A DNA stretch of 64,000 bases, from positions 80,677,412-80,741,411 of the forward strand of contig CM043963.1 of NCBI GenBank assembly GCA_014529385.2. The letters are read 5' to 3'. Below, in pieces: positions 22,238 to 33,562 of this stretch. The DNA comes from Adiantum capillus-veneris. Taxonomy: Eukaryota > Streptophyta > Polypodiopsida > Polypodiales > Pteridaceae. The notes below the pieces were generated by a model. That model was given only the letters and a program-made list of their open reading frames with translations, ran no database searches and was not told where the DNA came from. Both the position numbers and the translations under genes were made by a program. The stretch's first letter is position 1, and each line of letters opens with the position of its first letter.

Positions 22238-22977
22238 ATGCCGCTTAAATTGGATCCCTAGTCGCAGATAGTGGAAGGGACGACATCGACCTTGGCTCAA
22301 GGAGCATAATTGTTAATCCCTAGTGCTAAGGGCAGATAGTGGAAGGGACGACATGATTAGTGCTAAGGGCCTTGTTAATCCGCTCTCAGTTTCGTGCAAC
22401 AATTATCTCTCTTCCTAATCTCGAAGAGGGCGAGCTCTGACATTAGATTCTTGCCCACAATGATGAAGCCCACTGACAGAAATCCCACTAAGAGAAACAG
22501 CAGAGATGCCATCGTTTGCATTTACGACATTGTTATACAACAGATGCTTCTCATGATTGCTAGAAACTTGCATAATTGCATTGTCACAATTCCTCCTATT
22601 AATCTGACCATGCAAGCCACTACATCACTCGATTGCCTTTTTCTTCGTCTTCTGCTTTCCCCTCAGTCCTAGCATTGGCGAGGGTTTCGCTCCATGCTAG
22701 TGTGCCCCATGAGCTCTTAGCTGGTTTTTGACTTGCAGATTCCTCTTCCTTCTCCTTATACATTTAAGAACATCAAGCACAATGGCAACATTTCTCTTGA
22801 TGATGCGATCGAGATATCCTAGGTGATGCGTCCTCGTTCAATGGAAAAGGATCTTGCTGGCACAGTAAAGGAAATTTTGGGTACTGCATTTCTGTGGGTT
22901 TCTCTGTGGATGGCAGGGATCCCAAGGATTTGAAAACAGAGATTGCCGATGGGGATGTTGAGATTCTAGAGAATTAG
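22238..22977 (+). pseudogene. RPL12: Ribosomal protein L12 (uL11) pseudogene, centre missing or replaced
   Basis: ATG 22238 gives MPLKLDP, a TAG, then SQIVE, like the N-terminus of 60S L12. The C-terminal third is clear from 22766: [17 protein letters not shown], an in-frame TAG (22820-22822), [21 protein letters not shown] frameshift then leads to [18 protein letters not shown] and the end DGDVEILEN with TAG 22975-22977. The central part of the protein is not recognisable in 22290-22765. That stretch contains a partial 67-bp duplication (GCAGATAGTGGAAGGGACGAC at 22265 and 22332) and ends in an intron-like TTTTTGACTTGCAG. Either an intron is retained or the centre was replaced, so unlike FBA this copy is not clearly processed. 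Confidence 0.8.
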
Positions 22978-23129
22978 CTAATTAATCAATCTAAGGTAGG
23001 TGTCTCTCTGGAATGTAGCATTGCGAAAGTAAGTTTTACTTTGTGGTACTGCTACTGGGTTTTTCTCGCAAATCATTTTTGGACAAATGTCAGCTTGTTA
23101 TACTTCTAATGAGTGTATGCTCAGCGTGT

Positions 23130-23130
<1 letters not shown>

Positions 23131-23219
<89 letters not shown>
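23131..23219 (+). repeat. (GA)n tract after the RPL12 pseudogene
   Basis: A pure GA run of about 88 bp, the longest of the cluster, on the sense strand of RPL12. Confidence 0.95.
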
Positions 23220-23223
<4 letters not shown>

Positions 23224-23481
23224 CCTACAAGGTAGTTTGGTTGTGCTCACACATTGGCTTGGTTTTCTTGAGGACTAAAACTTAAGTGGGAGAATGCGTA
23301 AGGTAAAGTGAAAGAGAAGAAAGATAAGTCAAAAATCGAAGTAGATCCAGTAAGCTTTGGTCCCTGAAAGTGAAAAGACTTTTTCTTGGATATTCTCCAG
23401 GCTCAACATTTTGTTGTAAAGATGTTTTGTATATGCTGAAAATAGTCGGTAATAGTGATATTGTTTCTCTCTTTTTTTTAA

Positions 23482-23521
<40 letters not shown>

Positions 23522-23945
23522 AAGCATCTTCTATCACTCATTAGCGCTCTTCCTAGTGGACATACATGGTAGCTCTTGGTTTGGCAAGTCTCTATCATCT
23601 GCAAAAAATGTGATGTCCATACGATGCAACCCTTTCCCTAATCCAACTAGCAAGATTTCCTTACCACCTTGTCTTAAGCAGACACAAACTCAAAAGAGAT
23701 TGAAATTTTTCGCAAACAAATTATGGCCTTCTAGACATCTGCTAGACTTTTCCAAACAATAATCCAAAATGGAAAGGAGTCGCATCTTCCATCTTTGTGA
23801 ACTAAGCTGTTCAATTGATCTATATTTAAATTTCCAAAAAAACATATTTTTGCTAGCAATGGTGACACATGTATAAGGACGACTAGGTTTGTATAATCAT
23901 GATTGGGGAGCAATGGTGCTGACATTTAGTGTTTGGGTTTAGAGA

Positions 23946-23948
<3 letters not shown>
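23220..23948. other. Spacer with a (GA)n tract (23484-23518)
   Basis: The lysine-rich stretch 23290-23350 and the rest of this interval could not be assigned to any family. The GA run at 23484-23518 keeps the plus-strand purine polarity. Confidence 0.4.

Positions 23949-24004
<56 letters not shown>
23949..24004 (+). repeat. (CT)n tract
   Basis: A pure CT run. The purine strand switches back to minus here, ending the plus-strand GA series. Confidence 0.95.
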
Positions 24005-24010
<6 letters not shown>

Positions 24011-24354
24011 TCTTTTTAGAAAAGAAGTATATATATACGTGAGAAACTCACTTGATAACTTTGCTCGGTTTTGAGCTTGCTCGGATAAGTTCGCTCGATG
24101 TTTGGTAGAACTCAAGTAATGCAATCTAAGCTTTCACTTGCACTAGTCCTTGTTGCTTCATTGTAAGCTTGATTCACCACCACACCAAGATCTTGTTCTC
24201 CTAAAAATTCATAGTCAATTACTTCATATGGAAAATATAGAAGTATAGCCCCTGTTCCAATGCAATATTTTGTCCCCTCTGACCAAAGAAAGACAACACA
24301 CTCTTTCCAACTCTCTCACAATTGATCTCCGTAGTTTACTTCCTCCATATGTTC

Positions 24355-24690
24355 TCATTCAAGGGCCACATCCACTTCATCATCATGTGGCATACTAACC
24401 ATGCCACAATCCCCTGTAAGCTTGACATTTTGTCTCTCCCATTTTGCAAACCCACCAACCATTTCACTGACTGTCAATGCATGAATTGTTGGAAAGGGAA
24501 AGCAAGCAAAAGAGTCATGGCAATTATCAATAGACACTGACAAGTTACCATCTCCAAGTAATTCACCATGGCACAAAACACTAGGTTCGGTTGAAAGTAC
24601 ACTCCCATTTGCAACCACCTTATCTCCAATGAGGAGGTCTACAAGGTCTCCACTTTGAATGACATTTGTGAAGACACCTGAAAAAAACAT
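24355..24690 (-). pseudogene. Fragment of a plant transposon-associated protein
   Basis: A single minus-strand frame of 111 codons contains LIGDKVVANGSVLSTEPSVL, then HGELLGDGNLSVSIDNC, and a WERQNVKLTGD end. This resembles a small domain (VAKGTVLSTDP...LG.....V.V.......P....W) that I recall from plant CACTA- or Ptta-associated hypothetical proteins. Neither end matches a complete protein, and a degenerate tandem repeat begins directly upstream. The assignment is by pattern memory only. Confidence 0.35.
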
Positions 24691-24709
24691 TCAATGCAAG
24701 AGTAGTCTC

Positions 24710-25910
24710 AAGATTTGACCATCTAACAAAAACTTGAAGCTCATGTTGAGGATTATTAGAAAAATTAAAGGACCATGTGAAATCTATGGGTTTGCAATCA
24801 TGGAATGTACCAGCCTTCACTTATATTACACGCTATTTCTCAGCTAATATGTACCCTCATAGTAACTTCAAGATTTTACCACGTGGAAAAAACTTCAGAT
24901 CCATGCCAAAGCGTATTAGACACGTTAAAGGGCCATGTCAAGGATATGGGTTCCTAGTCATTTAATGGACCGGATCCCACATTTATATACCTTATGTTTA
25001 GTTGGCTAATATCACTTCATGTATACGTTCAGAGTAGACTCAGAGTGTATACCTACCTTCAGAGTAAACTCATGAGTGACCACGTGACAAAAACTTTAGG
25101 CCTACACGAAGGGTTATTAGACACGTTCAAGGAATGTCAAGGCTATGGGTTTGCATTTCTTTAATCTGCCAAACCCCACTTCTATTACACACTATGTTTA
25201 CTTGGCTAATATAACTTGGGATGTACCATCATAGTGTGGGCTCAAGATTTGACCATGTGGCAAAAACTTGAGGTCCATGCTAAGGATCATCATACACATT
25301 CAAGGCCTATGCCAAGGCTATGGGTTTGAAGCTATTAAATTTGTATGTTTACTCAGTTAAGATAACATGGGTTGTACCATTAGCCTCAATATTTGACCAC
25401 GTGGCAAAAACTTGAGGTCCATGGCAAGGAGTATTCGGCCAAAACCTACATCCCTCTATGTACAATAAGCACAAAATAGTTATATGAGATTTATATACAC
25501 ATAGGCATGTAAATAGTCAATAAATATCTATTGAGATGGACCCTCATAGTAGCCTCAAGATTTGACCATATGGAAAAAAATTGAGGTCCATGCCAAAGCC
25601 GTTAAAGGACCATGTCAAGGGTATGGGTTCCTAGTCATTCAATGGACCATATCCATTTTTATATGCCTTATGTTTAGTCAGCTAATATTACTTCAGGTAT
25701 ACCTTCAGAGTAGATTCAAGAGTTGGCCACATGACAGAAACTCTAGGCCTACGCCAAGGGTACACATTCAAGGAATGTCAAGGCTATGGGTTTGCAATTA
25801 TTCAATCTACCAAACCTCACTTCTATTACACCCTATGGCTATTATAACTTGGGGTGTACCATCATAGTGCTGCCTCAAGATTTGACCACATTGGTACAGC
25901 TGAAGATGGA
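24710..25910 (+). repeat. Degenerate tandem repeat, about 160 bp unit, eight copies
   Basis: Each unit carries GACCACGTGGCAAAAACTTG, then AGGTCCATGCCAAGG and GGCTATGGGTTTGCAAT. Unit starts are near 24718, 24877, 25078, 25253, 25395, 25564, 25725 and 25885. Spacings vary from about 140 to 200 bp. A related stretch lies at 55400-55600. Confidence 0.75.
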
Positions 25911-27257
25911 CGACCTATGGAAGTGCAAGAAGCCCAGGAATAGTAGTTTGCAGGCAAAGGACAGGAACATTGGGCAGGTACTTGATGCAGTTAGGAGAGA
26001 GGTTTACTAAAATGGAACACTCTCTAGTCAAAAGTGCAAGTGTTTCTTGCTATCAGAGTTGAGAGAAACAAGTGTTGATATCACAAGCTTGGGAATGAGG
26101 TAAAGGATGCTTGATGGAGGTGCTATGAAGTTTGTGATATGGGATCTTGGGCGGGATGTTTACACGACACTCTACTGTCACGGCGTGTCTGCCAAGTAGG
26201 CAGTCGTGATAATCACAATTGTTTTTGGCGAGGTCTCCTCTCAAGAATGCCACCATTCCAAAGTCTACTTTTATGAAGATGCGCAGGGTCTTGGATGCTC
26301 TCCATACGAAAGCTTGGATTTCTGCACCAACAGGAGACGTTCGGCATCATCATGATCAAATGGATTTTGTTAAAATTGGCCAAGTGGGGAGTTAAAAGAA
26401 GAAAAAAGGAATTTTAAAGGTGGCCACAGGGAAGAAAACGAGCTGCAGAGCTGGTCAAGGGCGCCACATAGGGAAGGTGGCGGGACGGCTAGTTGAGGCA
26501 GGGAAAGTAACCGCCATCGCCATGTGTTTGGTGTGGTGGACTGCATGACAAAAAAAAGGAGGATGCTGTGTTGGTGAGGGGGCCATGTAGAGGTTGCGCC
26601 ACCACAAGGAGCTTTAGACGTACTCCCATATAGTAATCCTTCCAACATTTGATTTATTTGCTAGATGCAAATAGCAAGCCTTGTGTGCGAGCCCAATTGA
26701 ACTAGCAATTAAGACTACCTTTTAACTTAATTGCTAGATGGAAAAAGGAATCTTACTTCTAAACCAATTGCTATATAGCAATTTTATATATTTACCAAAT
26801 AGAAGTAGCAAAATCATAGTCACTTTGAAATTACCATATAGCAATTAGATGTTGTTGCTAGATAGAACAAGTAATATTGTTGTTCCTATTCACTTACTAT
26901 ATTGCAGTTACTCATACTTACGACATGTAGTTGTTATTCATAAGCATTTCATCTTTTCATGTTATACAACTATGAACATGTGACCCTTTCTCTCAACGGG
27001 GGAGGGAGGCGAAGAGAGAGAAAGAGAGGGGGGGGGGGGTGGGGAGCATCGTCAATATGTCTTTCTTCACAGATGGGTGAGATTATCAGTTCTTTTCTGT
27101 CGAGATCCTGGCTACATCACATAGAAGTATGCACCCCCACAATGGTTCGTTTTAGATTCGTCATATAGGCCATTGCGCATCTCCAAAGGTCTCTTATGTA
27201 CACAAAATACAACCCGATTGTGTGTGTGTGCATGTGTGTGTGTGTGTTTGTGTGTGA

Positions 27258-27290
<33 letters not shown>

Positions 27291-27360
27291 TTTTTTGACA
27301 TCTACTATTGGGCATACTCCACAATCAATGCACTCTTAGACACGCATTATCCTTCAAGAT
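25911..27360. other. Non-coding stretch with a repeat shared with 32.5 kb
   Basis: The segment 26500-26605 (AAAGTAACCGCCATCGCCAT to GTAGAGGTTGCGC) matches 32525-32622 almost base for base. A G-run at about 27027-27041 and a GT/GA microsatellite at about 27220-27290 are present. No gene is supported. Confidence 0.4.
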
Positions 27361-28030
27361 GCTGGCATAGGTGATTGCATCTATAGCTAGGAAGAGGCTC
27401 TCACTTTGGTTTTGTTGAAAACAACCTAGAGCTATTTTCCCTTCACCACTTGAACATACCATGTAGCTAGTCAATTTTGAGCAAGAAGCTAGCCACTTGG
27501 ACATACCATGTACTTAATTTTGAACAAGAAGCTAGCCAAGCACTTTTACTGCTTCGGTAAATGCCGTACATTTGTCATATGTTTCAATTGAACATTGGCA
27601 AGCATTCTATTTTTTTTGGATCGTGATTCGTCCTCGACTAATAATCTCGCCCTCCATATGTTCACCATATCAGCTTTTTGCATCATGCTATTTGAAGATG
27701 CAAGTCAAGATGTTGAATCTACTAAGAGGTCCTCTCTTTGCATCCGAGAAAAACAACCTAGACCTTCTTTGTCCTTCGCCACTTGGACATACTATGTAGT
27801 CAATTTTGAATAGAAAGGTAGCTAAGCACTTTCGTGCTTTTGAAAATACCATACTATTGTCATATGTTTCAACAGAAGATTGCCAAGCGTATCGTTTTTT
27901 TTGGATCATCCTCGACTAATAATTTCACATTGTATATATTCACCATAGTATCTTTTTGCATAATGCCACTGGCCTTGAATATGCAAGCCAAGATGCTTGA
28001 ATCTGATGAGACACCCTCGCTTTGTATCTA
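27361..28030 (+). repeat. Tandem repeat, about 285 bp unit, just over two copies
   Basis: CACTTGGACATAC(C/T)ATGTA recurs at 27493 and 27780, and the TTTTTTTGGATC block at about 27610 and 27895. The sequences between also align, with moderate divergence. No coding frame is conserved between copies. Confidence 0.65.
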
Positions 28031-29459
28031 ACAAAAACTACCAAAAGCTTCGTTGTCTATGAGGTCATGTCCTTCTTAGAAGGGCACCGCACTAGGCATA
28101 CATATTGACCAATAAGTGCTTGAAATATACATCTTTCTCAACCAATTAACAACTTTTTGGAATCTCAAAAGTAAACCACACTTGCATACATGTCAAGAGA
28201 TGACCTTTGGGATTGGAATTTCATCAACAACTTGTTGTGCTCTCAAAGGTAACCATAGTCCAAGAGACAACAATTGAGACACTTTCAAACATATGGACAA
28301 TCCAAGAGATGCCCTTTAAGGCATAACACACATCCAGAACTTGGCGTGCTGATTCTTCATCTCACCATGTATATTTTAGCTATGTCAACCTCTTACATAG
28401 TGCATATGCGCTCAAAATGTTGCCAAGAGATGACATCTCGAATCAAGATGTAGTACACGAGATGGCAAATGAAACTAAAATCTAATCAGTAACTTTTGTG
28501 CTTTGATAAGTCAATGTAACATTTAATTGTCTAATAACTTGTGTGTAGCGGAAAATAGCATGAACATAGTGAGCATTTCATTAGAATAGCTTCCTAATGA
28601 GAAGAACAAGAGTGTTTGGGTGGAGAGAGCAACGAAAAGTATAACACCTAGTTAGATAGCATGAATAATACTTCAAAAGAGAGAGAAAGTAAGCAACTGA
28701 CAACAGTTGAGGACCGGATTTGCATGGAGCCGGTCCCCCCTCCAAAAGGCTTTGTATTACGGTTTCTCCCATCAAGAGCGACATTTTACAATGCAATTCT
28801 TTGTGTTCCTTCAATAGTAGCTAGTGTAGTGAATATGGAAACTTCATACACTAAGCAAAACACTTATCAAACACAACATCAATTGCCTCACGGTCTCAGA
28901 CCCAAGACCTCACACACCTTCGAAGATGGTGAGAGCTAGCGGGGTATGAGAGTAGATTTAGAGGAAGAAGGAGTATTCTTACGGGAAAGATGTACATCTC
29001 CTCACATAATCACTCATATTAGCATATCTTAGCTTATTGATTAGCATGGTAGAGGAGATAAGCATGCATTGAAGCTTGGCTCTTGGTTGGATTTGCATCA
29101 CAAAGCCAAGAGTTGTTGGTTTAGGCCTCCCTTCTCACAAGCTTGAGAAGGAGACAAAGTCTTCTTTGCTTCACACATGAGATTGTGTGAGTGTGTGTGT
29201 GTGTGTGTGTGTGATAATGCCTTCCAAAAATCAGTCCCCTGTCTCTCTTGATCGACCCCTCTTGCTATTTGCTCATTCTCACACCTCATTGGACCTCCCC
29301 AGGCCTAGCCAATGAAAATCAAAAAACATAAGTGATAGTCTTCTGACATGTGTCCCCCTTTCCCCTTTTGTGAGATCTTCACGTAATTACTTAATTCAAC
29401 TAAACTCTCATTGGAACCCTTTGCCTCCTGGCCAATAGGAATCAGGCAAGCCATTGGGT
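28031..29459. other. Non-coding stretch
   Basis: Degenerate short repeats around AAGAGATGAC lie between 28190 and 28450, and a (TG)n tract near 29187-29213. No gene is supported. Confidence 0.4.
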
Positions 29460-29726
29460 TGTTGAATGCTCATTGGACCCCTTGGGAGACTGTCCAATAG
29501 TCTTCTAGAGAGCTTAATTCTTATTGGTTCTTTTTGAAGGAGTACGAGCGGAAGTGTGACGCGAGAGAGAGTGCGAGAAGAAGAGCACGACGATATGGTG
29601 AACTCGCTCTACTGTAATGTGTAGAGCATAGTGAGTTCTTATTAGGTTTTTACAAAAGAATATGTGTACATACCTGGCGGCCCACCCAGTTACCTGGGCG
29701 ACCACATTGGGCTTTATACCCCAACA
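29460..29726 (-). repeat. 3' LTR of the copia remnant
   Basis: A 267-bp LTR with TG...CA ends on either strand, defined by the polypurine run next to 29727. Confidence 0.65.
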
Positions 29727-29815
29727 ACCTCCCACTTAAAGTCCAATGTGGTACTTCAAGTGTGAGAGAAGCTACTATACAAGCTAATATACAAGAGATG
29801 TAGAGAAGTGATGTA

Positions 29816-30214
29816 CTACCCTACACCTAACTGCTTGCAAAAATGCGCAAAGCTCTCTGAGGGAAGTCCTTTTGTAAGTAGATGAGCATGATTTTCTGTG
29901 GTGTGAACTTTGACAAGCTGAAGTTGCTTATCCTCGAGCATTTCCCTGATGAAATGATACTTCACATCCACATGCTTTGTCTTTGAGTGATAAACTGGAT
30001 TGCGAGCCAATTGTATAGCACTTTGACTATCACAATATAACACAGGCATCTCTTCTTTGATTCCCAAGTCTGTCACTAGTCGATTAAGCCAAATTGATTC
30101 TTTGCATGCCTTTGATGCTGCAACATATTCAGCCTCTGTAGTAGACTGAGTAACACAATCTTGTAATCTAGAACGCCATGATACTGCTCCACCAGCCAAT
30201 GTAAAGACATACCC
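29816..30214 (-). pseudogene. Copia polyprotein, RNase H C-terminus only
   Basis: The frame reads TLAGGAVSWRSRLQDCVTQS, then TTEAEYVAASKACKESIWL, LYCDSQSAIQLARNPVYHSK, TKHVDVKYHFIREM and a final HLLTKGLPSESF. This is the complete end of a copia RNase H domain with its conserved Glu and Asp positions. It is uninterrupted to a stop at 29816. The upstream polyprotein is missing because the gypsy-type LTR starts at 30215, so no functional product can be made. Confidence 0.85.
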
Positions 30215-31474
30215 TGACAGCGATATCTAGGGTCATGGAGTGGAGAGAAGAGACGGCCGCCAGGGCCTGGTGAGATAAAGCCATCAAAGTGGAGGGTCAA
30301 TGGGGAAGACAGTTTGTGCATAGCAAGAAGCGCTGAGGGGAACTCCTCAAAAGAGATATCCAATGTTAGTGAAGGGAGCTCGATGGAGAGACAGTCAGAG
30401 AAAAGAGAGGAGGCTCCACGTTTGAGGAGCTGCAGGAGGCCGTCAACATGCTGAGAGGAGGAGGGTGCTATCTGCAAGCCAAGGGGAAAGCAGCTGGTTT
30501 GAGGGGTTGAAGGCCACCAAGGTCTGTGGGAGAGGTGACTGAGGTCCACCAAGGGGCCTTTGAGGGCGGAGGGCCGCAAGCTGGATAGAGAGGTGGCAGC
30601 GTGGGGCACATCATTGAGGAGCACCAAGGGTGGTCAGGGGGCTGCCAGGGATAGGGGTTGCATAGGCCAAGAGCAAGGGGAGGAAGAAGAGGAGACACCA
30701 AAGGGCTAGTCAAGCAGTGAGAACACACCAAGGGAGGTCGCCATCAGAGGTGGAAATTACCAAGGAGGAGAGCAACGAGCTCAAGGGGAAGAGGCCACAA
30801 GGTGGCTCTGCATGACAAAGGACAGGGATGGCTGCCAGGGGCCGCCTTCAACAAGGTGAGGTAGGACTAAGGAGGGGTTTCACATAGAGCTATTTGGTGT
30901 GTGGCCAAGGGCCATTGTGAGAGGCCGCTATGGGCTTGTGAAACAAGAGAGAAGGTCGTTAAGGGGAAGCCCCATCATTGTATGAGAAGTGTTTTTTGTT
31001 TTGTGCTATGGGTATATGAGTTCACAGTTCGGGGGGTTTATTTTTCTTGTTGAATTTGTCATCAATCACCTCGTCTATCCTGCCTCATGCCCTAGTACGC
31101 CCGTGGTAGCGTTGGCTCCGGGTTTTGTGTGTGTGTGTGTAGACAGAGGGAGAGAGAGAATGATTGACTCGGCTATTTTGTGTGTGGTCGAGGCATGTGT
31201 CGCCTCCTTGTGTGAGTGCATTTATAGATTGGGGAGTTGTATGCATCCAGTGATGTCGGGATATGATGGTTTGTTGATGGATTTATTGTACTGAGGTGCT
31301 CATGTGTGAGTGTGGGTAGTCCTGATTACTCATAGGCGAGTCCATGGTGTGAAGGTTGGTAGATAGTGTGCGTGTGTATGTGATTCTGTGTGGTTAGGGG
31401 TGCCGGATATTTCCCTGGGCTATAGAGAGGCAGTGTAGAGTACATCGGGTGTTGTTCCTATTTCCCCCTTTCCA
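30215..31474 (+). repeat. LTR of a gypsy-type element (copy 1)
   Basis: This 1260-bp sequence starts TGACAGCGATATCTAG and ends CCCTTTCCA. It is followed after four bases by a PBS-like site. A paralogous copy lies at 53400-55398, which contains one extra 731-bp block. Long minus-strand frames inside are not conserved between the two copies. Confidence 0.7.
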
Positions 31475-31478
31475 TCAG

Positions 31479-31496
31479 TGGTGCCCCCACCGAGGA
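31479..31496 (+). promoter_or_regulatory. Primer-binding site
   Basis: TGGTGCCCCCACCGAGGA lies four bases after the LTR end. Nearly the same site recurs at 62917-62934, also four bases after an LTR end and upstream of a gag gene. The cognate tRNA is not certain. Confidence 0.65.
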
Positions 31497-31535
31497 ACTA
31501 CCGTTTGCTCCTCGATGAAGCTTTAAAGCCTGAAG

Positions 31536-32150
31536 ATGATTCATGATATTGACTTGGTGCTTGCTGGAGAAGAAGAGGCTGCAGATTGGTTTTTCGATCT
31601 GGAGCTATACATGTTGCAGTTGAGAATTTTTGGACATGAAGCCAAATTGAAGGCCTTACCATTGGTTCTACAAGGACGAGCCAAAGTTTGGTCTAAAGGA
31701 TTGAAGGTTGCAGATCGTCAGTCGTTGAACGAGATTCACAAACAGTTTGTTGAAACTTTTCAGAAGCGGGTTTCTCCATCGGACTTGGGTGAGCAATTGA
31801 GCAAGCTCAAGCAGGATGTAAGTGAAGACTTTGCTTTGTTTTTGAATAAATTTGAGTCTATCTGGGAGAGACTAGCTGTTGTTACATGTGTGCAAAATGG
31901 AGATTATTTCAAGCGAGAACAGTTTCTAGCCTACTTGCATCCGTGAATCAAAGAGAAGGTCGAGTGCGGTGGTGTAGAGGACTATGCGCAAATGGTTTTC
32001 TTAGTCAAGGTAAAGAGTAGGAAAGCAAAGAAGAAGCTGGAAACGGGTTTGTTGAAGACAGCAGACTATGGGTATAGCTTGATAGTGGAGATTCACCATG
32101 TGTCGAAAGAAAGTTCAAGCGTCAAAGAGGTAGCTACTTTCCATTTGTAA
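31536..32150 (+). pseudogene. Gypsy-type gag, broken
   Basis: Gag forms the particle in which the element RNA is reverse-transcribed. From ATG 31536 the frame reads AADWFFDLELYMLQLRIFG, LPLVLQGRAKVWSKGL and FQKRVSPSDLGEQLSKL, matching the retrotransposon Gag helical domain. TGA at 31944-31946 interrupts it, but the same frame continues (IKEKVECGGVEDYAQMVFLV) to a further stop near 32150. No zinc knuckle, protease or reverse transcriptase follows before the next element at 32627, so the element is truncated. The LTR and PBS just upstream belong to the same element. Confidence 0.7.
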
Positions 32151-32626
32151 GCCTTTCTTGTCATTCGTTTCAATTTGTACCTCCAATTTGGTGTACTGCT
32201 ATACAAGAGTCTGTTATCCCAGCTAGCAAGAATGCGGTCTTGGTCGAAGCATGTATGCATGAAGAATCAAAGGAAGCTATGGATCAGAGCTCACACGACA
32301 AGTTTGAAGATGTTCGCAAAGCGATAGTCGAAGCTCTACAGGAAGAAGCTAGCCAGGGGTTGGGAAACCTTGCCCTTCTGATCATGTTGAAGAGCAGTAA
32401 TGCATTCCAGAAGGTGGGGATGGTGTTGACATACCAGAGAACGAGGTAATAGATTATGGATTTCTTTCTCACTTAGCAGATGATATGGTCGTAGAAGAAG
32501 TCCTTGAAGAGCAGGGAAAGGCTAGCTAAAGTAACCGCCATCGCCATGTGCTCGGTGTGGTGGACTGCATGACAAAGAAAGGAGGATGCTACGTTGGTGA
32601 GGGGGCCATACAGAGGTTGCGCAACC

Positions 32627-33549
32627 TGTTCGGGGTCCCATCATTGTAATAGCTCCAATGACCAACAAAATTATCAATCTGGAGGGATGAGCTACCCGAC
32701 TAGGGCATGGAAACACTCACACAGTTAGTGAGCTAATTGTGGCAACACAAATGGTTAACTCTACGAGGTGAGCTTCTCGGCCTATGGAAGAGAGAAGCCG
32801 CAATGAAGGGAAATCTCCATATCCACTTCTCTTCACCTCTAATCAACCCAATCACACACACTACAATTGCAAGATGCACACAACACTAATCTTATCATGC
32901 AACACACTAATCGAAAGCACACACACATAGATCTATCGAGCACCACACTCCAATCAAACCTACATGCACACACAAGCAAAAGAGGGCAAGTACACAAGAT
33001 TAGAGAGGGATTAACCACTAGTTAGTTAAGATCTAGTTAATCTAAGCATCATAGGCAATCATAAGAAGTAAGAGAGAGGCATAGTGAGAGAGAATGAATC
33101 ATTAATTAGTGTTAATCAAGTCTCATGAGCAAGGACAAGCTCAAGGACTCCATAGCCACACACCTCAAGAGCTCTCACCAAAGAGTGCTCTCAACAAATG
33201 ACTTGAGAACCCTAATTTCTTTTACACACTGCCTTATATACCTAGGTTAAAAATATGCAATGTCCCGGCGCCCAAGGCCTTTAGGGCTCGCCACTTACAG
33301 AATCTGCAACCTAGGCACAGTAAGTGACCTATTCTTTACAACTTGGAACTCCCATTGAGCTTGTAACACATTAGAAATATTACAAATGGCTTGAAATAAA
33401 TCACGAATTTACAATATATGACCATTTTGGAAAAATGTGGAAAATATGTAACTCCAATCTTTACTGCTTCTTTGCATTTGTCCTCAATGTGCATTTGTAC
33501 GTCTTCGGTCTTTTGCAACTTCTATTAACTAACGTTGACTCAGTCAACA
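32627..33549 (-). repeat. 3' LTR of the large minus-strand retroelement
   Basis: A 923-bp sequence from TGTTCGGGGTCCC to CAGTCAACA. To its right the minus strand carries the polypurine tract AGGAAGGGGGGGA (33550-33562), which marks a minus-strand 3' LTR. Its first 112 bp match 52951-53062 at roughly 90 percent by eye. The left flank cuts a repeat shared with 26500-26605. Confidence 0.7.
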
Positions 33550-33562
33550 TCCCCCCCTTCCT
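33550..33562 (-). promoter_or_regulatory. Polypurine tract of the minus-strand retroelement
   Basis: The minus strand reads AGGAAGGGGGGGA immediately before the LTR TGTTGACTGAG end, the expected position for plus-strand DNA priming. Confidence 0.7.

Larger units (their letters stand above)
29460..30214 (-). mobile_element. Copia retrotransposon remnant (3' end), cut by another LTR
   Basis: On the minus strand an RNase H domain (30214-29816) is followed by a polypurine run TTTAAGTGGGAGGT (29740-29727) and an LTR that starts TGTTGGGGTATAAAG at 29726 and ends TTCAACA at 29460. The possible target repeat on the left is TGGGT (29455-29459). Upstream sequence ends abruptly at 30215, where a different LTR begins. 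Confidence 0.75.

Noticed and set aside
25890-26340. Possible GTPase-like fragment around MKFVIWDLGRDVY
   Set aside because: A single loose resemblance to a WDLAGQ-type motif, with no P-loop or other motif in frame and stops on both sides.
30076-30731. Minus-strand frames of 183 and 87 codons over the gypsy-type LTR
   Set aside because: They lie across the LTR and its junction with the copia remnant, and the paralogous LTR at 53400-55398 does not keep the same frame.
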